Part shown: positions 1 to 12,000 of the stretch, in pieces | Numbering within the stretch: position 1 is the first letter of the stretch | Layout of the letters: each line of letters starts with the position of its first letter | Assembly: GCA_028622995.1 (NCBI GenBank) | Contig: JAJQJQ010000017.1 | Location: forward strand, 682,001-746,000 | Reading direction: 5' to 3' | From: Panagrolaimus kolymaensis | Taxonomy: Eukaryota > Nematoda > Chromadorea > Rhabditida > Panagrolaimidae | DNA length: 64,000 nucleotides | Position numbers and translations under genes: made by a program | The notes under the pieces: generated by a model | The model's input: only the letters and a program-made list of their open reading frames with translations | The model's database searches: none | What the model was told of the DNA's origin: nothing

Positions 1-3000
1 AATCGGCTTCATCACTTTTATCAAAACAGTCTGAATCGAGTTTTATTTAATTAATTACAGGTGTTTACTATTGTATACTTAATTTAGAATAGCTATCTGG
101 TTCATTAATTATTTTTGGAAAAAATTTTAATTCTCATTTGTCAAGTAAAATGTGGAGAAACATACCAGGTTCACCATCGCAACGGAATTTTGCGAATATG
201 CATCGCTTATCCGATGCACACATAAACTGTTGATCATTGCATTTACCAGTGATTGGACCACAATCTTTTTCATCGTCACCGCTATTACAGTCACTGCTGC
301 CATCCTAAAAATTAAATTTGAGAAAAAGTTTTACTTTAAAGAAAACTTACACAAACCCATGAAACGGGAATGCAACGACCCGTGGCGCAACGAAATTCAT
401 ATTCGGAGCAAGTTCGATTAGCTACAAAAATAGCGAGAAAATTAATGAAAAATATGGAAGCTTATGGATTTAAGAATTAAACAAAAGTATAAAACTTAAC
501 GATAGAAGAATTTACAACAACAATAAAAAAAAGGAAGCAAAAAAAGCTTTTTAAAATTTATAAAAAATTAAGTAAAAACTTTTCTAAACGACAGTTACTT
601 GTATAACAGCTGATTAAGCATAATTCTTACCACAAAGAACAATATCTTCATCTTCACCTTGGGGACACTCACTTTGTCCATCACATAAATGAATAGTTTG
701 AACACAACGGCGTGATTCACCTTTTCCACATTCAAAGTTACCAGATGGACATTGAGAAGGTTCTACAAAAAACAAAAAGAAAGCATTACTATTTAACTAT
801 CACTACTTCTAGATGTACAAATGTTAATTGCGATTATAAAAAAAACACACCAAACATTTGTCTTTCATCATCTCCGAAAGGACAATCAAGTTCACCATCC
901 AAAAGGAATGATTTATGTATACACTTTACAGGTTGTGAAGTTTTAGGATCGATGCAAGCATAAAAATTGGGTTCAGTGCATTTTGAAAAATGTAAAGCTA
1001 CAAATGACAAAACAAATTTTCACAAAAAAAGTAAAATAAATGAAGCAATTAAAAGATCGCAAGAACAAAAAGTTAAGATGTGATATTAAAGTACCAAATA
1101 AGCACAAAAAATTTGAACACTCTTCAATGCACAAAAAGGTAAAAGATAAAAACCAACCACAATCTTTTTCATCTTCACCCGTGTTACAATCATGCTTTCC
1201 ATCACAAATGGAAGTGAGAGAAATGCATTTTGTTGAATTTGGGCATTTAAATTGATCTTCGTGACAGTTATATTCCGCTGAAACGAAGCTTTAAACACAA
1301 GATTTTTTAATGGCAAAAATTTACCACAAAGTTTAGGGTCTTCATCTTCGGCATCTGGACAATGTTTATTCCCATCTAAATCAATGAAGTAAATTAGAAA
1401 TAGAATAAACAATTTTTAATTCTATCGCATTATCTTATTTTTTTATTGGAATAATAATAAGATTGAAAATAAAATTGTTATGTAATGGAAAGGCAAAAAA
1501 CTTTTTCTTACCGCAAATGAGTTCACTTTCAATGCAATTTGAAGCATTATGAACTTTTACACTTGGATTACACATCATATGACTTGGATTGCAATGGAAT
1601 TTAGGACAATCTGACGGTTCTGAAAAAATAAAATAACCTTATTTCAATCTATTTATTGGGCGTTGTACTCACCATCTTCAAAATTGCCGCAATCATTTTG
1701 TCTATAAAAAAAGATTTTTATTAAATTGAAGTTTACACAGAAATTTACCCATCACATTTCCAATAAAATGCTAAACATTTGTAAGTTTTTTCACAAACAA
1801 ATTCTGTTGGATTGCAATCAGGCAAACATCGACTTCCTTCAGCTTTAAAACCTTTTGCACAAAGACATTCATATTTTTTATCGGTTAATGTTGGTATGCA
1901 CATATTATCACATCGATTTGGATAATCACATGGATGAGGTTTTTGTTTATTTATCGAAATTGATGGAGCTTCTTGTTGTAAAACCGAATGCCAAATTTTA
2001 ATTCCCATTGGTTTATAAAGTTGTGATTCGAGGATAACTTTTTGTTCTTCCCCGGTTCGTTTATTAGCTTTTTGAATGGTTCGATTCGTTGATTCACTCC
2101 TGAAAGAAGACAACAAAATGGATTATCACTCGTTTAAAAAAAAGTAATTATTTAGTTCATTGTAATTTTTTGTTGTTAATTATGTTATTTTGAGTTAAAA
2201 TAAATAACTTGCCAATACATAAAATCTTCAAATATCGTTAAACCAAAAATTCTTCCAATGGATTTTCGAAGGACTACTTTTCGATTATCTCCATTATAAT
2301 CACATGAACCAATATAATCCAAATATGCATCGCCCCAAAAAAGTCTCTTGGATGGAGTATCAACGGCCAAAGCATTTGGCCATTGAAGGGATGTATCAAC
2401 GATGAGTCTGATTTCCATGCCTGTGAGAGTCATCCTTCCAATGTGAGCTGTTTCACCCCAATCTGACCAAAAAAGAAGTCCAACTTCAGGATCACCGACA
2501 ATGGCTCTGGGTTCACTCAAAGGTTTTCCTTTTAAAAGCACTCGAGAATAACGTCCCTGAATATCAGCAACAGAAATAGAATGGGAATCACGATCAGACC
2601 AAAAAATATTTCGACCAATATAATCAATAAATATTCCTTCAGGTGATGTAGTGGTGAGATGTGATAATTCCTAAAATGAAAAAGGCTTAATGCAAACTTT
2701 ATTTAATTAAAACTTACATTATAAGTGTTTTCTGTATCATTGGCATCTCTGCTGATATAAGCAAGAGTGCTACCAACAACTGAAACATCAGAGAAAAATA
2801 CTTTTTTAGTTTTAATATCAAAATCAACCGCAACGCCGTTAGTAAAATTTGAAGCCAAAATTTGTCTTGCAACACCATTTAAAGAATAAACTCGCAAATG
2901 TCTTCGAGTAATAACAAGAAGTTCAGGTTCTTCCGAAGTATGAGTGTGTTTGCAAATTCTTTGTCGATCCGGCTCAATTTCATATCCATCTTCGCAAGCA

Positions 3001-6000
3001 CACCGATATCGATAACGGCTAACTCGACCATGAACTTCACAAATTTGTGAACATGGAAGTTCACTGCATCGATTTTGATAAATGCAAGTTCGATTATCAG
3101 CGGGATTTAAAACTTTGCCTTCTTCGGTGCAATGGCATTGATAACCAATTTTCTTTTGAATGCATTGATCTTCACATGGATGATCTCTTTCACATTCATT
3201 TCGATTACACTTCTTCTCGTCGCTAGCATCTCCACAATCTGAATCGAGTTTCATTTAGTTAAGAATAGAACCATTAAGTTTTGTTTTTGTCTAGGATGAT
3301 AATTTTTTTGTCTTTTCTCTCTCCTTTTCGCGGCTACAAAAGGGCGCTTTTTTAGATATATATTTTTTTTATTTCTTTAACCAAATATTTTTTAAAAGGA
3401 AAAATGATGATGAACAAAATCATTCATATTCCTCATCACATTCGCCTTTCCAAGCATAAGAATTTGGTGTAGTTTTTAGTTTTATGTTTTTAATTATATA
3501 AACATAACAATAGTTATTATTTTCTTACCATTTTTCAAGTCACACAAAAGTTCTTCAGGAATACAAACGCCATTGGTGCATTCAAATTGATGTGGAGGAC
3601 ATGAGTTGCGATAATGAACACCACAAACTAAGCTACTTTCATCACTAGCATCAAGACAGTCTGAATCGAGTTTAATTAATAAATAATTATAAAACAACTA
3701 AATTTATATAATAATAATAATTGTTGATGGAGACGAAAAGATTTTATGTTTATTAAATAAATTCAAAGTTAACTTTTGTGAAGAAAAAAGTCTAATTATT
3801 AATATTTAATTTACCTGGAATCGAATTGCAAGCCCATTTTTGAGGAATACATTGTCCAGAAGTGCATCGGAATTCATCTGTACCACATTGACGATGAACG
3901 CATCCATGTGGTTCGTCAGTATTATCCCAACAATCTGAATTGAGTTAAATTAATTAACAATTATAAAACAGCGTATTTCAGAAAATCAATTATTTCCATA
4001 TGAGCTTGTTGTACTCACTAATTTCTTTATTTTTTTAAAATGAACTTTAGAAGATCGAGCTGATGGTCGATTACTCATTGTAAGAAATATTGTAAAAAAT
4101 TCAAAAACTTTAAAAACAGCAACAAAAATAATTTTAAAAAATTATGAAGAAACGTTTATTGGAACTGCTGAACCTCAAAATGAAGCTGTAGAAAAGCCCT
4201 GATAAATATATTTTTTTGATTCTTTAATCTAAATGGTCCTAAATTTTTGATATTTGTTTAAATTCTATAAAATATCAATAAACTCAAACGGAGTAAAACT
4301 CTATATTTAAATATTTTTTAATATCCATATAAATTATCGTACCTGGTTCACCATCACAAAAATTTCTTAATGGAATGCAATCGGGCATTGAACTTCTCGT
4401 TCGCTTTGTTTCACATTGAAATTCAGATGGTCGACAAAGCATTAGTGGAGTTGAAATAGAAATCTCATGCTCCGAGCAATCAGGGCCCACGCATTTTGGT
4501 GTTTTTTCTGGGTTTGGACAGTTCTCTTCTTCGCTTCCACTTGCACAATCCAAAATGATAATTATTATTAGAATAAATTAAAGAAAGTTATAGTTTTTAT
4601 TCGAAATAATTATCTTATTATATATATCCGCTTTTTTCTTACCCTTTTTAAAATCATAAAAAAAGCTTCTAGTAATTCTACTTTTATTTTTATTTATTTT
4701 TGAATGGTAGCCACTTTTTTAAATAATATTCAATTTTATAAAAATACAACAAGGCTAAAATTATTATTAAAAAATATGAAGAAAGGTATATTGAAAATCA
4801 AGAATCTCAAATTTAAAGAAAATGATTATTATGTTAAATAATCCGTTTAATTGTATATTAATATTATGGATACAATAAATCGTTTTCTTACCTAAAACCG
4901 ATTTAATAAAAAATTATTTTAACAGAAATTATTAGATTTAATAAAAAATTATATTAACTCAAAAGTATTTAAATTAAAGGACCATATTCATTTGCTTCCC
5001 TTTTCAAACTCGCGGCTGGATATTCGTCCCCACAAGCGCCCACACTTTGCGTGGTCGAATATCCAGCCGCGAGTTTGAAAAGGGAAGCAAATGAATATGG
5101 TCCTTTAATTTATTTACTTATTCCTCAAAATAAGATCTTTATACCTTTCGTTCCATCGCAAACAAAATTTTTAGGTATGCATGTGCCAGTTCCACGGCAA
5201 GAATATTCTTCCGAAGTACAATTGCGATTATTCATTTTTGATCGAAATGGTGCTAAAATCTTATTTTTAAATATTTTTGAATCTCATGAAACTCACTTTT
5301 GATAACAGAACTAGGGCATCCTTCTTCGTCCCAAGAATTCCAACAGTCACTATAAAAATCCTTATTAAATTTACAATACAAAACTCAAACTCTACCTTGC
5401 ACCATCACAAAACCAATCAGCTAAAAGGCATTGAGTCGTGTGAGCGCAATTGATCATAGTTTTATTATGATATTTTAGAGATGAACAATCCCGTTTAGGA
5501 CATTCCATTTCGTCGCTTGCATCAAGACAGTCCAAAACAGAAATTATTATTAGAATAAATTAAAGAAAGTTTTAGTTTTTATTCGAGAAAATAGTTTTAT
5601 TTTGTATATCCGCTTTTTTCTTACCCTTTTTAAAATCACAAAAAAAGCTTCTAGTAATTCAAATTTTATTTTTATTTGAATGGTAGCCACTTTTTCATTA
5701 TTATTCTTTTTTTTTAAATACAATATTTGAAGAAGAACAACTTAAGAGTTTAAAAAATTATAATGATTAAAAAAAATATACAAAAGTATTTCTAAAGTTA
5801 TAACGAGGTTGTCATAACCAAGGTAAAAAACTATTTTCACTTCTTTCCTTCAAAAAAAAGTTGTTTCAGTCTAGCGAAAATATTTATAAAATTTAAAAAA
5901 TATATAGTATATTGTTTTTTTTTCTGTGCCCAATATTGATTAATTTAAGATAAGAAGAAAAAAAACGACTGCACACACATTCAATTTTCTCGTTTAGTCA

Positions 6001-9000
6001 TTTTTTTTAAAGGACAAACAAAAACGTGTTCTTTTTTTGTTTATCAAAGAAAAAAGCAGACAGAAGAAAAAGATGTGGTTTCTTTTAAACTAAAAAAGGT
6101 CCAAAAACCCTTAAATTATATGTGAAATTTTAATAATTTTTTGGTATTTAATTTAAAAAATGGAGTTGAATGATATTCATGGTGAAAATAAATTAATGTT
6201 GGAAGAAGGATTGGATCGTAAAAAAATGGAAATAATAAAGCTAGTCTAATCATTTTTTAAATATAATTTAAAGAACTAAATTTTTTAGAAAATTTGGATT
6301 TGTTTTTTGTTTATTGTTGTTATTGTTATTATTGTCTTCGCCTTATTTGCCGTTATCTTAACAAGAATTGAAAATGGAATAAAATCTAGATCAAGGCGGC
6401 ATGAAAGTAATAAAACTCGAGAACAATTAATTAATGAACAAATTAATAATGGAAACAAAACTCGAGAACAATTAATTGATGACCAACTAAAGAATCAAGG
6501 CAAAACTCGAGAACAATTAATTGATGAACAAATTAATAATTTGAAATCTAAGATTATTAGAAAACCTATTTCTGAAAGTATGAATGACCTCTTAGAAGAC
6601 AGAAAGGATGGCCGACTCCACCTCATTAGAATTATTGTGAATACAAATACTTCAAATGAAGCTACGGTCAAACTCATTATTAAAAAATATGAAGAAACAT
6701 TTAATGAAACATCTGAATCTTAAAATGATCTAAATCAACTTGATGATAAATAATTTATCTTAATGTTTTTATAACTGGTTATTAAATAAATATTCTTTTC
6801 TTACTTATTAGATTTTGTTAAAAATTTAATTAATATCAAAATTATTTAAACTAATACATAAGAGCTATAGACATTCCAAAACCCCCCAAAAAACGGCTAA
6901 CTTAATTTTCTTTTAATATAAAAAAAACTTTAGATGAAGAACCTACAACTTTTAAAAAATTATATTGACTAAAAAATCATATACAATATAGTAGTTAGAT
7001 TATTTATAATGAAGTATTTCCAAAAAATATCAAACCTTTTGCAAAATCGCATCGCTTTGATTTCAAAATGCATTGACCATTTTTGCATCGAAATTCTTCC
7101 TCTGAACATGAACAATTATGCTCGTCTTTAAAGTTAATACAATCGTTTATTTTATTGCAGCGTTTTGATTCACTTATACACATTCCATTTCCACATGTAA
7201 AATATCCTGTGCGACAAGTCCTTGTGGCGCAATAATCTTCTGACTCATCTTCACCTTCAGGACATTCAGCAACTCCATCGCAAGTCTCTTCATAATCAAT
7301 GCACCGACCGCTTGAAATGCAAAGGAATTCATTTTGAGAGCATTCAAGTCGCCGCAAATCTCCAACGCAAGTGGTGTTATCAGAATTTAGGATTCTTCCA
7401 GGATTACATCCACAATAAGCTTTGCCTTTGGAATCCATTCGACAAATATCTTGACATTGTAACGCTTTTCCCATTTCACCACTACATTCATTTGCATAAC
7501 ATCTAACTAAATCATCAGCATAAATGGTTAATCCCATGGGTTGGTCGGGAAGATTTCCATGAATAATAACAGTGCCTTCGCCATCATATTTACTCAACAT
7601 TAATACCGCTCGATGTACCCAATCTGTATAATACAAATAATCACCATGTATGGCAATTGAAAAGGGGTGAGCAGGAAAATCAATCGCCGTGGAATGATTA
7701 AAATTTTCAATAACTATTTCTCGATTATTTCCATCATAATCACATCTTTCAATTTTATCCAATCTTGCATCAGCCCAATATAGTTTTTGTGAGGAATAAT
7801 CAATTGCAATTGCATTTGGAGTTCGAATATTTGTTGAAATAATTCTTTCATGTTTAAATCCACTAAAGTATAAACGGTTGATAGATGGCATATCAGCTCT
7901 CCAATTTGTATAATATATTAACATATGACAAGGGTCCACCGCTATCCCACGAGGTTTATCATAATCATTCAATTGCAAAACTACAGTGGGCTTTTTAGGA
8001 TATGTACTTAAATATTCATCCAATAATGAAACACGCATAATGGAAGCGCCAGAAATAAAATATAGATCTCTGTGGATTTCATCAAAAGCTATTCCTTCCA
8101 CTTGTTTAACATCTTGTACAATTACATAATGTTGAGATTGATCGATCTTAACTGCAACGATTCGATTAGCTTTGATATCGCTGAAAATTAATTGATATCG
8201 ATCAATATCTGCAACCACCGCCACCGGAGTTCGAAGAATATCCGTGTCTTTAATGGGTTTAAAAGCTCCAAGGAGTTCTTTTCGTTCAATTGCAGCTGAA
8301 ATGGATTCATGCTTTTCATCTGAATCCAATGAACCGTACGTTGGAGCAAAATCAATTAAATTTCCATGAATATAAGCAAGGAAAGATCGGTAACCTAAAA
8401 ATTGAAGTTTTTTAGAAAGTTTAGCAGCTAAAGTTTAGCTTTCGAAAAAAACATACGTCCACAACTTTTCCCATCATTATTAAGTTTACTAAAAATGCAA
8501 CCACATTTTTGTTTATTTTGTGGGCCAAGGAAAAAGCAAAGATGTTCACAACCGCCATTTTTAGTGCTGCATGGATTTTTGAGGGCATGAATTTGTTTCA
8601 AATCTATAGCTTTTAAATCCTTGATTGGATGCTTTAAATTTCCAATTATTTTTAATGTTTCATTTATTATTGCCCCATCTTTTCCAATATCAGCTCTAAA
8701 TAATTGCTTTCTATCACTATAATATAATGCTCCACCCATAATTGCCATGGAATCATAAAAGGATGTGTTAGCTTTTACTAATTTTTGATCTTTTCCATTA
8801 TAATCCACAGACAGAATTGATTTGGTCACATAAATTAATCTTTGTTTTTCTTCATCAAGAGCCAAAAGTGAAATAAATGGATTATTAAAAATAATTTGAG
8901 TTTTTTCTGATCCATCAAATCTTGATTTTTTTATTCCTGTTCTTGAAAGCCAAAATAACCATCCATTTTTAGAATCAACAGCTAATTGTCCAATGGTTTC

Positions 9001-12000
9001 ATTAACTTCTCGAATAATTGAAAGTTTTAAATCGTCGGCTTTTGGATGCAATAATTCAATATTAGCTGATAATTGTCTTCCTGGAACCATTGGAACAAAA
9101 GAAGATACAAAAATATACCCGGTGACATGATCCACTGCAACTCCAGCTAAACGAGCTCCGCCGCCCGAATGCATTTTTCTTACTGAATCAGGCTTTGAAA
9201 AACTCAAAGCAAAAAGTTCATTAAGTTTTGCATCAACTATGTACATTACATCACGAATGGAATCTTCTGCTATCCAACGAGGTTGTAATGCTGCAAGTTC
9301 ATTTCCACCCAAAGCAGTTGAATGAGCTTCAGTTGATTCTTCTTCTTCAGTGATACCCTGCCAAAATAATTCATAATTCATGTTTATAAACACGAGTTTC
9401 TGATATGGTATAACACAGGTTCCACTTCGATCTTGGGTATATCCATCTTCACATACACATTTGAGTTCTTTAAATGAGCGTATACAAATTTGGTTGCAAT
9501 CTAAAGAAGCACACGTTGTCGAAGTAGCTTCTTCTTCTGATGATAGCTCAGTTTCAAATGCAAGTTTATCCATTATTTTCATTGCAACTAAATTTGTATT
9601 ATTTGACCGAAGTTGTCGAAAAGATTTTCTAAAATTAATTTTTACTCAAATTCAGAAATAAGAAACGCTTACCGTAATTCAAAAGCATGACCACCAGCAA
9701 CATAATTGCTTGAAATCATTCGGGCTAAAATATCACCGCTAATTTTATCGTAAAAAATAAGTTCATTTCCACCATCTTCCAATGCTACAAATGCGGGGGT
9801 TTTCATAGGATCATTTGCAAAATCAATTGTGTGTAATTTCATTTTTTGTATTTCCAAAACTCGTGTTAAATTTAGGGATGGTTGAGTCCAAAAAAGGCGT
9901 TTATTTTCATCGATGATCAAAGATTTAGCATCGATGGTTGCATTAATATCGAGTGATTTTAATGAAATTTCAGCAATCTTTTTTCCATTTGCTGCAGAAC
10001 GGAATAAAGCTGGAGGAGAATAGCCTATATCAAACCAATAAAGTTCGCCATTAATATAATTAACTTGAGTGGGTTTTTTAACTTGTGGATTATTTTTAGT
10101 GCTAATGATAGTCTTTTTAAATCTTCCATTGGTTGTAATCACAGATATCCAACCATTGAAAGTTCCATTGGCATCGTTTCTCCAGCCAGTGAAATACACG
10201 AGTTTCTCAAGAGCATCCACGGATAAACCATAACAATTTTCAGCTCCTGATTTTAAGAGAACATCTTGTTCGGTTGTTGATGCATTTCCCATAGATAATT
10301 TATAAATTCTCCCAGCAATTAAATCACTCCAATAAATTGTTGTGGTCGATGGATCAGCTGTTAATGCACTAATATTTTCATCCCCTTTTGGTGCCAAAAG
10401 AGGGAAGACTACTTTATTTGGATAATCCATATCAATAGCAGTTACAGTAGTTGAAGTAGCAAAAATTAGAGTTTGATTAATTGGAATGCATGCAGTTGGA
10501 TCTGCGATGCCGTGAGGCAAAGCCATCATATGAGGACATGCGCATTTTCTTTGAGTCGAAGAAACAATTAAACACAAATGCGAGCATCCACCATTATCTC
10601 TACATGGATTTTTTATAGTTTTCGGTTGGCGAGAGCTATGAACAATTTTAAGGTCAAATGGTTGATTTGAAGTATCCTCGATGATAACTACATTAGAACC
10701 ATTCCATTTATTAGCGCGATAAATATTGGTATTTCTCCAATCTGTCCAATAAATATGACTTTCAAAAACTGAAATCGCAAATGGATGAGCCATATTATTT
10801 CCATCTCGAAGAACCAATCGAACATAAAAACCATCATACGTCATAGTATGAACTGAATCGGATTTTGCATCAATCCAATAAAGTCTTTCAGCGCTGAAAT
10901 CACATGTTAAACCATTGGGCCATCCACCACTGGGAATATCAAGAACTCGAAAGAGGATTCTTCGATCAGTACCAGACATAGTGGCTCTCTCAATGCGAGG
11001 ATTTGCTTCTTGCCAATCAGTCCAAAACATTAAACCCTTCCTAAATTTTTTTTGCATTATTCAATGGGATTTTTTAATCCTTTTATAACTTACGCTGGAT
11101 CAAGAGCTAAAGCTCGAAGATTATGCATATCATCTTTTAATACAGTGGAAGTGTAAGTTCCTTCAAAGTTTACAACTTGAATTTGATCAAGCAATGAATC
11201 AACCCAATAAACATTTTTGCCTATCCAATCCACAGCTAAACCCTCAGCAGTCCAAATTCCAATTTTCACGATGGGTTTAACGTCGGTCAAAATCCCAGCG
11301 CTAATTTTTCCTCGAAATATTTGATCTTTATGAATATCAGACCAAAAAAGCAAAATATTATCTGCATCTTCAAAATAATAATCAATTGCAATGGTATTTC
11401 TTAATTGTGATAATAAAGGAATGCTAGATTGGGTCACGCCTTTCCCAGTCAACCCAGAAGTATTTCCGCCATTTTTGTTTTCATTTAGTTTCAAAAGACG
11501 AATATCATATCGATTTGTATATACAATGAAAGGATCTTCATTGGTTGTAGATTTACATGAAAATTTATCCGCTTGAATTTCATATCCAGAGTAGCAATGG
11601 CAATATTTGTTTGAGCCTTGTTTTTCACAAAGTTGTGAACATGCGCCAAATGAGCATGGATCAGAATGATGACATTTAAAGCCATCCTCGGCGAGAGTGA
11701 AACCTTCATTACAAGCGCAAACATATCCTGTGGGTCGATTGTAGCATTGTTGTTCACAAGCGGCTTCATTACACATCCTAAAAAAATAATTCTTTTTAGT
11801 TTGGATTGAGATTATCAAACAAAATTTTTACTTTTCATCACAAAGAAAATCTTCATCATCTTTCTGCAGACAATCGTACTTTCCATCTAAATAATAAAAA
11901 TAAATCACTTTCAAAGAGTTATTGATGTTAAAATATATTGTTATGTGGATTTTATTTCGCAAAAATGAAAAGTTATTTTGTAATTTTTATATTTTTAGTT

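Noticed and set aside
5051..5302. Plus-strand frame starting in the palindrome
   Set aside because: Antisense to LRP exon 23 and the element arm; no independent support.
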